From assembly GCF_015352445.1 (NCBI RefSeq), contig NZ_JADKPO010000010.1:62001-126000 (forward strand): a stretch of DNA of 64,000 nt. The letters run 5' to 3'. The notes beneath the pieces were generated by a model. That model searched no databases, had not been told where the DNA came from, and saw only the letters and a program-made list of their open reading frames with translations. The stretch is from Nocardioides agariphilus. GTDB taxonomy: Bacteria > Actinomycetota > Actinomycetes > Propionibacteriales > Nocardioidaceae. Below, one piece after another: positions 17,147 through 24,945 of the stretch (its first letter is position 1; each line of letters opens with the position of its first letter). Position numbers and translations under genes: made by a program.

Positions 17147-19914
17147 GACGAGGTCGTCTCCGCCGGCACGTAGTCGGGGTCGGCGGTGGGTGCGTCGGGA
17201 GAGGCGCCGGCGCCGGCGTAGGCCTGCTGCGACCAGTTCTCCAGCTCCGCCATCACCGCTGGGTGCTTGTCGACGCAGAAGACGACGAGGTCCCCGACGT
17301 TGGCGCGGGCCATCGCATGACGCACGGCCTTGATCTCGTCGTGCACCTCCTCGACCTGCTTGCACCGGGCGCCGTCGACCATGCCCCTCTTGACGCCCTC
17401 GACGACCAGGCCGGCAACCTCGCCGGCCTTGCGGCCGCGGCGGTTCTGGTCCTCGCGCACGATCACGACGTCGAAGTGGCGCGAGGCGATGTCGCCGAGC
17501 TCGCGCATGTCCTCGTCGCGACGGTCGCCCGCGGTGGCGATGACGCCGATGCGGGAGGGCCGGGCCAGGTCGTGCGAGAGAGACTCGCCGACGCGGTCCA
17601 CGAAGTCGCCCAGCATCTTCATGCCCGGGGCGTTGTGGCAGTAGTCGACGATCACGTTGACGCCGTTGACATCGACCTCGTTGAGGCGTCCGGGGGCCAG
17701 GTAGTAGTTGGTGGAGAAGGTGCGCAGGCCCTGGCGGATGTCGTGGAGCGGCGCACCTGCGGCAAAGGCGGCTGCCGCGGCGGCCAAGGCGTTCTGGACG
17801 TTCATCCGGGCCCGCCCGCTGAACGTCGCGGGGAGCAGGTGTGTCCACGCCAACTGCATCTCGCGCCGGCCGTGCTTGACCACGATCATCTCGCCGCGGT
17901 CCGAAGGGTTGAGGACCAGCGCCTTCCCGCCTCGGCGGCAGTGGGCCTCGATCATCTCGCGGGCCGGCGAGCCCGGCTCCTCCATCGAGAACCAGACGAC
18001 CTGGCCCGAGCAGCGACGACGCATCTCGCGCACGAGCGGATCGTCGGCGTTGAGCACGGCGTGCCCGTCACGTGGGACCGCCTCGACCAGCACCGCCTTC
18101 ACATCGGCGAGCTGCTCGACGGTGTCGATGCCGCGCAGGCCGAGGTGGTCGGGCTGCACGTTGAGCACGACGGCGACGTCGTTGCGCTCGTAGCCGAGAC
18201 CCTCGCGCAGGATGCCGCCACGCGCGACCTCGAAGACCGCGAAGTCGACGCGTGGGTTCTGCAGGACCATCTTGGCGCTGCGCGGCCCGGAGGCGTCGGC
18301 GCGGATCAGCAGGCGCTCGTCGATGACCACGCCGTCGGTCGAGGTCATCCCGACCTTGCGGCCCATGCCCTTGAAGATGTGGGCGACCATCCGGCTGGTC
18401 GTGGTCTTCCCGTTGGTGCCGGTGACCGCGATGATCGGGATCCTGCTCGGCGCCCCAGGCGGGAAGAGCATGTCGACCACGGGCTTGGCGATGAACTGCG
18501 GCTCGCCGATGGTCGGGTGGGTGTGCATCCGGAAGCCGGGCGCGGCGTTGACCTCGCAGATCGCACCACCGGTCTCGCGCACGGGCTCGGTGATGTCGGG
18601 GCAGATGAAGTCGATGCCCGCGATGTCGAGGCCGACCATGCGGGCGGCCTCCTCGGCGATCTCGACGTTCTCGGGGTGCGCCTCGAAGGTGCGGTCGATC
18701 GAGATGCCACCGGTCGACATGTTGCCGGTCAGGGCGAGCTTGACCATCTCGCCGTTGTCGGGCACCGACTCGAGGGTGTGGCCCTGGGCGGCGAGCACCT
18801 CCTTGGCACCAGCGTCGACCTTGATGCGGGTGAGCACCTTCTCGTGGCCCACACCACGTCGCGGGTCGGCGTTGGTGAGCTCGACGAGCTGCTCGACATT
18901 CGACGTACCGTCGCCCACGACATGGGCGGGGACGCGCTCGGCGATCGCGACCATGCGGCCGTCGACGATCAGGCAGCGGTAGTCCTTGCCCGTCACGAAC
19001 GTCTCGACGATCACGGTGCCGCGCCGGCTCTGCTCCTTGGCGACGAGGTAGGCCTCGCGGACGGCGTCCTCATCTCGCAGGTCCAGGCACACGCCACGAC
19101 CGTGGTTGCCGTCGAGGGGCTTGACCACGACGGGGAACCCGATCCGCTTCGCCGCAGCCACGGCGCCCTCAACGCTGCGCACGGACTCCTGCTTGGGCAC
19201 GGGGAGCCCAGCGGCGCCGAGCAGCCGCGTGGTGAGGTCCTTGTCGGAGGCGACGTCGACGGCGATCGCCGAGGTCGCGCTCGTCATGGTGGCCCGGATC
19301 CGCTTGGCATGGACGCCCTGGCCGAGCTGGACCAGGGAGTACTGGTTGAGCCGGATCCAAGGGATGTCGCGCGACACGGCCTCGTCGAGGATCGCCTGGG
19401 TCGAGGGCCCGAACGCCGTGCGCTCGGCACGCAGGATGAAGCTCTCGAGCTCGGCTTCCCAGTCGAACTCCGGGTCGGACTGCACGAGATGGTTGAGCAG
19501 GCGTACGGCGAGGCGCCCGGCCGCGAGACCCACCTGCTCGTCGGCGTAGCCGTAGACGACGTTGTAGACGCCCGTGCGTCCCTTGACCTGCCGGGTCTTG
19601 CCGCGGCGGATGTCGTGGCCCACGACCTGCTGGAGTGCCAGAGCACAGTGCTCGGCGACGTGGCCCAGCCAGGTGCCCTCGTTGAGACGCTCGACGAAGC
19701 CTCCCCTGCGACCGCGCGAGCAGGAGTGGTTGGTCAGTCCCGGGAGCATCTCCAGCAGGTGCTCGGTGAAGCCGGGCAGCGTGTTGGTCGGGTGGTCCTC
19801 CAGCCGACCGAGGTCGACCACGAGGTGGATGGCCTGCTCGTAGGACCAGATGTTGGCCCCGCGGTAGACCCGCGTCTCGAGGATGGTCAGGTCCGGCGTG
19901 GGGCGTTCGGTCAC
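17143..19914 (-). CDS. cphA: Cyanophycin synthetase CphA
   Basis: A protein of 923 residues, close to the family's usual length. It polymerises Asp and Arg into cyanophycin, a nitrogen/carbon/energy store, using ATP for each bond. The N-terminal domain (about 1-160) has GFVERLNEGTWLGHVAEHCA. The ATP-grasp domain (about 200-480) has VVKPLDGNHGRGVCLDLR (about 260) and ICEVNAAPGFRMHTHP; it adds Asp to the backbone. The Mur-ligase domain (about 490-880) has VTGTNGKTTTSRM (about 496) and adds Arg. The GTG start overlaps the cyanophycinase stop by four bases, and its own stop overlaps the S12 hydrolase start, so all three genes should be made together. Confidence 0.95.
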   Translation of the reverse strand: MTERPTPDLTILETRVYRGANIWSYEQAIHLVVDLGRLEDHPTNTLPGFTEHLLEMLPGLTNHSCSRGRRGGFVERLNEGTWLGHVAEHCALALQQVVGHDIRRGKTRQVKGRTGVYNVVYGYADEQVGLAAGRLAVRLLNHLVQSDPEFDWEAELESFILRAERTAFGPSTQAILDEAVSRDIPWIRLNQYSLVQLGQGVHAKRIRATMTSATSAIAVDVASDKDLTTRLLGAAGLPVPKQESVRSVEGAVAAAKRIGFPVVVKPLDGNHGRGVCLDLRDEDAVREAYLVAKEQSRRGTVIVETFVTGKDYRCLIVDGRMVAIAERVPAHVVGDGTSNVEQLVELTNADPRRGVGHEKVLTRIKVDAGAKEVLAAQGHTLESVPDNGEMVKLALTGNMSTGGISIDRTFEAHPENVEIAEEAARMVGLDIAGIDFICPDITEPVRETGGAICEVNAAPGFRMHTHPTIGEPQFIAKPVVDMLFPPGAPSRIPIIAVTGTNGKTTTSRMVAHIFKGMGRKVGMTSTDGVVIDERLLIRADASGPRSAKMVLQNPRVDFAVFEVARGGILREGLGYERNDVAVVLNVQPDHLGLRGIDTVEQLADVKAVLVEAVPRDGHAVLNADDPLVREMRRRCSGQVVWFSMEEPGSPAREMIEAHCRRGGKALVLNPSDRGEMIVVKHGRREMQLAWTHLLPATFSGRARMNVQNALAAAAAAFAAGAPLHDIRQGLRTFSTNYYLAPGRLNEVDVNGVNVIVDYCHNAPGMKMLGDFVDRVGESLSHDLARPSRIGVIATAGDRRDEDMRELGDIASRHFDVVIVREDQNRRGRKAGEVAGLVVEGVKRGMVDGARCKQVEEVHDEIKAVRHAMARANVGDLVVFCVDKHPAVMAELENWSQQAYAGAGASPDAPTADPDYVPAETTSS

Positions 19915-20972
19915 GAGGCGGGTCCCTCCAGGGGGTCGGCGTTGGGTCCGATCTTGGTGCGAGTGCGGGCCAGTCGTCTACGCAGAGCAGCCGGACTCGC
20001 GTCGCCGGCGGCGATGTCGCGCGCCAGCTGGCGCATGTCGTGCTGGGCCTCGGCGATCTCGGCGGCGTCCTCCGGGTCGATCATGGGGGCCTGGGGGACG
20101 AGGTTGCGGCTGCTCAGGTCGAACGACGATCCGGCCGGCAGCACGTGGAGCACGACGCCGCTCGCCAGCAGCGGCGAGGAGCGCTTGGCCTCGTAGGCGT
20201 TGGAGACGATGCGAGCAGGGTCGAGGATCGTCACGCAGCCGCGGCCGATGACGCTGAGCACCTCACGTGGCGAGCCGTCGATGTCGTCGTGTCTGATCAC
20301 CGCGCAGGTGTCCTCGTCGACGCCGATGCCCAGCAGCTGCGGCGACTGGGCCACGATCATCAAGAGGCGGCCGTAGCGGTTGCGCTGGTCGAAGTGCTGG
20401 TCGATGACGGCGTTCTGCACCAGCCCGAGCCCGGCGGCGACCTGGGTCATCCGCTGCTTGGGGGTGGCACCACCGACACCGAACGCGACCATGTGCGAGG
20501 ACTGGATGCTGGCTCCCGCGGACGTGCCCGCCACCACCGCGCCCCTGAGGTGTGCCTCCACGATCGCTTCGCCGAGCGGGGTGCCGCAGATGACGGCCGA
20601 CAGCTTGAGCTGGTTGCCGCCGGTCATGAAGATCCCGGTCGCCTCGCCCACGGCCTTGACCAGGTCGGGATCGTGGGCCTCCTCGCGGCTGTCCGGCCGC
20701 ACCGGAACCACCTCGCCGGCACCCAGCCGCCGGAACAACGCGTCGTAGACCTCGACGACCTCGTCGCCGAGCGACGACGCGGTCGGGATCAGGGCGATCC
20801 GTGCGTCCGCGCCCCCGGAGGCGGCGACGAACTCCTTGAGGATGGTTCGCTTGCGCAGCTTGTCCTCGGCTCCGCCGATGACGAGGAGCGGTCCGGGCCC
20901 GGACGAGTGGCTGGACGCGCCAAAGGCCCGGTTGTCGGCCCGGTTGTCGGCCCGGCTGTCGGTCGGCGGCAT
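19911..20972 (-). CDS. cphB: Cyanophycinase CphB
   Basis: A protein of 353 residues of peptidase family S51, which cuts cyanophycin to beta-Asp-Arg dipeptides. It has LLVIGGAEDKLRKRTIL (about residues 29-45), FMTGGNQLKL (about 115-124), and the nucleophile elbow GTSAGAS (about 147-153). A long C-terminal extension (about 280-353) is helical and charged. The N-terminus carries RADN repeated from a 12-bp tandem DNA repeat. It is the first gene of the cphB-cphA-S12 operon; having the degrading enzyme lead the synthetase is notable. The ATG at 20972 follows TAGCCT by eight bases. Confidence 0.93.
   Translation of the reverse strand: MPPTDSRADNRADNRAFGASSHSSGPGPLLVIGGAEDKLRKRTILKEFVAASGGADARIALIPTASSLGDEVVEVYDALFRRLGAGEVVPVRPDSREEAHDPDLVKAVGEATGIFMTGGNQLKLSAVICGTPLGEAIVEAHLRGAVVAGTSAGASIQSSHMVAFGVGGATPKQRMTQVAAGLGLVQNAVIDQHFDQRNRYGRLLMIVAQSPQLLGIGVDEDTCAVIRHDDIDGSPREVLSVIGRGCVTILDPARIVSNAYEAKRSSPLLASGVVLHVLPAGSSFDLSSRNLVPQAPMIDPEDAAEIAEAQHDMRQLARDIAAGDASPAALRRRLARTRTKIGPNADPLEGPAS
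20929..20964. repeat. 12-bp tandem repeat inside cphB
   Basis: Three consecutive copies of CCCGGTTGTCGG, the last with one T-to-C change, encode RADN/RADN/RADS near the CphB N-terminus. The copies are in frame, so copy-number change would alter only a disordered tail. Confidence 0.7.
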
Positions 20973-20980
20973 GACACCGC

Positions 20981-20986
20981 AGGCTA
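20981..20986 (-). promoter_or_regulatory. -10 box, cphB-cphA operon (leaderless)
   Basis: TAGCCT on the minus strand, eight bases before ATG 20972. It lies in a 34-bp spacer shared with the divergent sixA-like gene. Confidence 0.5.
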
Positions 20987-21006
20987 GCCGGTGCGAGAGT
21001 GGACGG

Positions 21007-21555
21007 GTGCAGGACGAGGGGAGTGCGGACGGTCCCGCCGGAGCGCCGAGGCGCCGTCGCATCGCGGTGATGCGCCACGGCAAGGCCGAACCCTCCGGTC
21101 GCACCGACTTCGAGCGCGAGATCGCAGAGCGCGGCCGCCACGACTCCGCCGACACCGGCTCCTGGCTGGCCGAGCAGGGGTTCGTGCCCGACCTGGCGCT
21201 GGTGTCGGCCGCGCATCGCACGGTCGGCACCTGGCGCAGCGTGGCGGCGGCCGGCGGCTACGACCTCGAGCCGCGACTGTCCCAGGTCCTCTACGGAGCC
21301 GGGCCGGAGACCGCCCTCGACCTGCTGCGGGAGTCGGCCGCCGAGGCGAGCGCGATCCTCGTCGTCGGCCACAACCCGACGATGGCCTACCTCGCCTCTC
21401 TGCTCGACAACGGAGAGGGCGATCCCGAGGTCGCCTCGGAGATGATGTCCGGCTACCCGACCAGCGCCGTCGCGCTCTTCGCCTACGAGGGACAGTGGCG
21501 CGACCTCGACGAGGCCAGCGCGACATTGGTCGGCTACTACGTCGGGCGCGGCTGA
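21007..21555 (+). CDS. sixA: SixA-type phosphohistidine phosphatase
   Basis: A histidine phosphatase superfamily protein of 182 residues. The RHG motif appears as AVMRHGKAEPSG (about residues 21-32) and the second catalytic His as VVGHNPTMAYLA (about 121-132). The short fold without an inserted cap, and HGKA after the motif, fit SixA rather than phosphoglycerate mutase. It would remove phosphate from phosphohistidine proteins or a small phosphoester. The start is uncertain: GTG 21007 is used, but the conserved fold begins near residue 18. Confidence 0.8.
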   Translation: MQDEGSADGPAGAPRRRRIAVMRHGKAEPSGRTDFEREIAERGRHDSADTGSWLAEQGFVPDLALVSAAHRTVGTWRSVAAAGGYDLEPRLSQVLYGAGPETALDLLRESAAEASAILVVGHNPTMAYLASLLDNGEGDPEVASEMMSGYPTSAVALFAYEGQWRDLDEASATLVGYYVGRG

Positions 21556-21567
21556 CGCGACCCCCGC

Positions 21568-22800
21568 TCAGACGGGCGGGGCCGGAGTCACGACGCCATC
21601 GGCGGCGTCGGCGGCCTCGATCTCCTCGCGGGAGATGCCGAGGATGTACATGATCGCGTCGAGGTAGGGGACGTTGACCGCCGTGTCGGCGGCCTGCTGG
21701 AGGACGGGCTTGGCGTTGTAGGCGATGCCGAGGCCCGCGGCGTTGAGCATGTCGAGGTCGTTGGCACCGTCGCCGATCGCCACGACGGCCGAGAGGGGCA
21801 CGCCGACGTCGGCGGCAAACTGGCGCAGCGCGGCCGCCTTGCCCGCACGATCGACGACGTCGCCCACGATGCGACCGGTGAGTCGCCCGTCGACGATCTC
21901 GAGCTCGTTGGCCCGTGAGTAGTGGATCCCGAGGTCGTCGGCCAACCGGTCGGTGATCTGGGTGAAGCCACCGGACACGATCGCGAACCGGTAGCCGAGC
22001 CGGCGCAAGGTCCGCACCATCGTGCGCACCCCCGGGGTGAGCACGATCGACTCGTAGACCTCGTCGAGGACCGTCGCCTCGAGGCCCGCCAGCTTGGCGA
22101 CGCGCTCGACGAGGGCAGCCTCGAAGTCGAGGTCGCCGCGCATCGCCGCATCCGTCACGGCCGCGACCTCGCGCTCGACCCCGGCGTGAGCGGCGATCAT
22201 CTCGATCACCTCGCCCTGGATCAGGGTGGAGTCGACGTCGAGCACGATCAGCCGCATGCCGTGCCGGCTGAGGTTGGCCGGCTGCACGGCGATGTCGAGA
22301 CCGTGGGTGGCGGCCTCCACCGACAGCACCGAGCGCAGGGTCTCGGTGTGGGCGCCCGAGACGTGGAGGTCGATCGCGGTCACCGGGTATCGAGCCATCC
22401 GCTCGATGCGGTCGATGTTGGCGCCCGTGTCGGCGATCCTGCCGGCCACGGCGGAGAACGCGCGGGCCTTGAGCGGCGCCCCGATCACGGTCACGTGTGA
22501 ACGCCCGTCGAGACGTTGCCGGTTGTCGCCGGTGCCGCGGTCGACGTCGACGGTCATGCCGAGCGCGCTCGCGGTGGCCTCCACCTTGTCGCGCAACCTC
22601 TTCCAGTCCCGCGGGGCGGTCACCAGGACTCCGAGGATCAGCCGGCGACGCAGCACGATCTGCTCGATGTCGACGACCTCGACCCCGGACTCGGCCAGCA
22701 CCGAGAAGATCGCCGAGGTCACGCCCGGACGGTCCTTGCCGACGAGCGTGATCAGCAGGGTCTCGGGTAGCTGTGTCTCCGCGGGAGGTACGTCGGTCAT
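21568..22800 (-). CDS. serB: Phosphoserine phosphatase SerB
   Basis: A protein of 410 residues that performs the last step of serine synthesis. Two ACT-like domains fill the N-terminal half (about residues 10-180, starting LLITLVGKDRPGVTSAIFSV). The HAD phosphatase follows: motif I DVDSTLIQGE (about 187-196), SGGF with the motif II serine (about 265), and motif IV GDGANDLDML (about 341-350). This two-ACT layout matches mycobacterial SerB2, in which ACT domains sense serine. The ATG at 22800 lies nine bases after a TAGCCT box. Confidence 0.95.
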   Translation of the reverse strand: MTDVPPAETQLPETLLITLVGKDRPGVTSAIFSVLAESGVEVVDIEQIVLRRRLILGVLVTAPRDWKRLRDKVEATASALGMTVDVDRGTGDNRQRLDGRSHVTVIGAPLKARAFSAVAGRIADTGANIDRIERMARYPVTAIDLHVSGAHTETLRSVLSVEAATHGLDIAVQPANLSRHGMRLIVLDVDSTLIQGEVIEMIAAHAGVEREVAAVTDAAMRGDLDFEAALVERVAKLAGLEATVLDEVYESIVLTPGVRTMVRTLRRLGYRFAIVSGGFTQITDRLADDLGIHYSRANELEIVDGRLTGRIVGDVVDRAGKAAALRQFAADVGVPLSAVVAIGDGANDLDMLNAAGLGIAYNAKPVLQQAADTAVNVPYLDAIMYILGISREEIEAADAADGVVTPAPPV

Positions 22801-22809
22801 CTCGGCACG

Positions 22810-22815
22810 AGGCTA
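22810..22815 (-). promoter_or_regulatory. -10 box, serB
   Basis: TAGCCT on the minus strand, nine bases before ATG 22800; no Shine-Dalgarno. Confidence 0.45.
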
Positions 22816-22847
22816 GTGCCCGCCGGGTGCGCGGCCCCGGTGGTGTC

Positions 22848-23591
22848 TCAGCCAGGAGGCCAGACCTCGGGCGAGCACGCCGCGACCAGGGCGTGCCGCG
22901 CGGCTCTGGCGAGGTCGCGCAACGCCGTACGTCGTGCTGTTGCGTCCGCGGCGCTCACCGAGCCGCCGTCGTCGTCGAGGGCGAGCTCGACGATCGCGGC
23001 AGCCTGGAGGGCGCGGGCCGCGAGCTCGACGCACCGCGGTGGTGTGCCTGGTGGCGCGTCGAGCCGGGGTGTGTGGCGCAGGTTCATCAGCTCGTCGGCG
23101 ACCTCGGGCCGCCAGCGGGCCACGTCGAGGGCGGCGAGCCGCTCGGCCGCCGCGAGCAGGTCACGGCGCAGACGGCGGTCGGCCTCGCCGACGTCGTCGA
23201 GCTGGCGCGGGCGGGCGTCGTACTCCAGCCAGAAGATGACGGCGCCCTCTCGGCGGGGCACGAGTGCGCGCTCGCCGGCCACGACGGCCTCTCCGGCCTC
23301 CAGGGCGGCGTGGTTCAGCTCGCGCGGACCGCCGAGGCCTGCCAGGTCACCCTCGGAGGGCAGGGCGAGGCCGAGGTGCTCGACCCCGGAGGACCGAAGC
23401 CCGCCGAGGGCCGTCGCGAGGCCTTCGGGGCTCTGGTCGCCGCCGTGTCCGACGACGCGGTGCGTGGCGTCGTCCCCGATGATCGCGTCCACGGCCAGGT
23501 CGGCGACGACCTTGCCGCGCAGCCACGCGGTGCCCCACCACGCGAGTCGCCCGGATGCAGGCAGAGTCGTCGGGTGAGGGGTGGTGGTCAC
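22848..23591 (-). CDS. Conserved hypothetical protein
   Basis: A protein of 247 residues that I do not recognise. The N-terminal half is mixed alpha/beta (GRLAWWGTAWLRGKVVADLA, then HRVVGHGGDQSPEGLATALG). The C-terminal half is helical and rich in Ala, Arg and Leu. It has no membrane segment or metal motif. The frame is open much further upstream (to 23918), but that part is the shadow of the divergent ABC gene. GTG 23591 is chosen because TATCCT lies eight bases before it. It sits just upstream of serB on the same strand but serB has its own -10 box. Confidence 0.7.
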   Translation of the reverse strand: MTTTPHPTTLPASGRLAWWGTAWLRGKVVADLAVDAIIGDDATHRVVGHGGDQSPEGLATALGGLRSSGVEHLGLALPSEGDLAGLGGPRELNHAALEAGEAVVAGERALVPRREGAVIFWLEYDARPRQLDDVGEADRRLRRDLLAAAERLAALDVARWRPEVADELMNLRHTPRLDAPPGTPPRCVELAARALQAAAIVELALDDDGGSVSAADATARRTALRDLARAARHALVAACSPEVWPPG

Positions 23592-23599
23592 GGGCGGCG

Positions 23600-23605
23600 A
23601 GGATA
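23600..23605 (-). promoter_or_regulatory. -10 box, hypothetical gene 22848-23591
   Basis: TATCCT on the minus strand, eight bases before GTG 23591. Confidence 0.5.
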
Positions 23606-23630
23606 CGCCGTTGCCGGACGTCGCCTTCGC

Positions 23631-23636
23631 TACGGT
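23631..23636 (+). promoter_or_regulatory. -10 box, ABC ATPase gene (leaderless)
   Basis: TACGGT, seven bases before ATG 23644. It lies 25 bases from the opposing -10, so the two promoters share one 52-bp spacer. Confidence 0.55.
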
Positions 23637-23643
23637 TGGCCGC

Positions 23644-24447
23644 ATGTCCGCCGCCGTCCTCGAGTTCGCCGATGTGACGGTGAGGCGGGGACAGGCCACT
23701 CTGCTCGACTCGATCTCCTGGCGGGTCGAGGAGCCGGATCGCTGGGTGATCCTTGGTCCCAACGGCGCCGGCAAGACGACGCTGCTCCAGGTCGCGTCCG
23801 CCATGATCCATCCGACCGACGGGGTGGTCGGCATCTTGGGAGAGGTGCTCGGCACCGTCGACGTCTTCGAGCTGCGACCGCGCATCGGCGTGACCAGCGC
23901 AGCCCTCGCCGAACGCATCCCTCGCCACGAGAAGGTGCTCGACGTCGTGGTGTCGGCCGGCTACGGCATCGTGGGTCGCTGGCGAGAGACCTACGACGAC
24001 CTCGACTACGAGCGCGCTGACGAGCTGCTGCACGAGGTGGGGGCCCAGCGGCTGGGCGACCGCACGTTCGGGACGTTGAGCGAGGGCGAGCGCAAACGCG
24101 TGCAGATCGCGCGCGCGCTGATGACCGACCCGGAGCTGCTGCTCCTCGACGAGCCGGCGGCCGGACTCGACCTCGGCGGACGAGAGGACCTGGTCTCGAC
24201 GCTCTCGCTGCTGGCCAGTGCCCGGTCGTCGCCGGCGACGGTGCTGGTCTCCCACCACGTCGAGGAGATCCCGCCCAACTTCTCCCACGCCATGCTGCTG
24301 CGTGACGGGCAGGTGGTCGCCGCCGGCCCGATGGACGAGGTGATCACCGAGGCCAACCTGACCGCCACGTTCCGGATGCCACTCGTGCTCACCCACGAGG
24401 CCGGTCGGTACGCCGCCCGGCGCCGCGCCCGACGCCATCGTGCCTAG
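23644..24447 (+). CDS. ABC transporter ATP-binding protein
   Basis: A single ATPase cassette of 267 residues. Walker A is GPNGAGKTT (about residues 38-46), signature LSEGERKRVQIARAL (about 144-158), Walker B LLLLDEPAAGLDLGG (about 166-180), and the H-loop SHHVEEIPP (about 204-212). The Glu in LSEGE and the HHVEEI stretch resemble the YlmA/ModF-like group. No permease gene is next to it, so it either serves a distant permease or has a soluble role. The C-terminus ends in a basic Arg-rich tail. Confidence 0.88.
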   Translation: MSAAVLEFADVTVRRGQATLLDSISWRVEEPDRWVILGPNGAGKTTLLQVASAMIHPTDGVVGILGEVLGTVDVFELRPRIGVTSAALAERIPRHEKVLDVVVSAGYGIVGRWRETYDDLDYERADELLHEVGAQRLGDRTFGTLSEGERKRVQIARALMTDPELLLLDEPAAGLDLGGREDLVSTLSLLASARSSPATVLVSHHVEEIPPNFSHAMLLRDGQVVAAGPMDEVITEANLTATFRMPLVLTHEAGRYAARRRARRHRA

Positions 24448-24459
24448 CCCCCCGCCGGA

Positions 24460-24465
24460 TAGGGT
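24460..24465 (+). promoter_or_regulatory. -10 box, nfeD-like gene (leaderless)
   Basis: TAGGGT, six bases before ATG 24472. Confidence 0.55.
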
Positions 24466-24471
24466 TGCCGC

Positions 24472-24945
24472 ATGGAGTGGCTGGGAGACCACCTGTGGGC
24501 CGGATGGCTCGCGCTGGCGATCGCTCTGGGCGCGGCGGAGCTCGCCAGCCTCGACCTGATCCTCCTGATGCTCGCCGTGGGCGCGATCACCGGCGCGATC
24601 ACCGCCGGGATCGGCCTCCCGATCGTGCTCCAGATCCTCATCGCGGGCGGCGCGTCCGTCGCGATGCTGGCCCTCGTGCGGCCCAACCTCGTCAAGAAGC
24701 TGCACGGCGGTCCCGACCTCCAGCTCGGCCACGGCAAGCTGGTCGGTCGCCAGGCCATGGTCACCGAGGACGTCACCAGCCTGGCGCCCGGACGGGTCAA
24801 GCTCGCCGGTGAGATCTGGACGGCCCAGCCCTACGACGACTCGTTGACCATCAAGGCCGGGGAGACTGTGGAGGTCTACGCCATCAAGGGCGCGACCGTC
24901 TTCGTCCATCCGGTGAACCCCGAGCTACCAGGGAGCCTCACATGA
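24472..24945 (+). CDS. NfeD family membrane protein
   Basis: A protein of 157 residues: hydrophobic segments at about residues 10-25, 27-47 and 50-67, then a C-terminal OB-fold beta domain (about 85-150; LVGRQAMVTEDV, GRVKLAGEIWTAQP). NfeD proteins partner with SPFH/stomatin proteins and help membrane microdomain organisation or proteolysis control. Its stop overlaps the start of the SPFH gene as ATGA, the standard NfeD-SPFH pairing. There is no N-terminal ClpP-like protease domain, so it is the short form. Confidence 0.92.
   Translation: MEWLGDHLWAGWLALAIALGAAELASLDLILLMLAVGAITGAITAGIGLPIVLQILIAGGASVAMLALVRPNLVKKLHGGPDLQLGHGKLVGRQAMVTEDVTSLAPGRVKLAGEIWTAQPYDDSLTIKAGETVEVYAIKGATVFVHPVNPELPGSLT

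Noticed and set aside
17146-17848. Upstream extension of the S12 serine hydrolase frame
   Set aside because: That part is antisense-frame shadow of cphA with Arg/Pro-rich composition. The GTGA overlap at 17143-17146 and the family start agree on GTG 17146.
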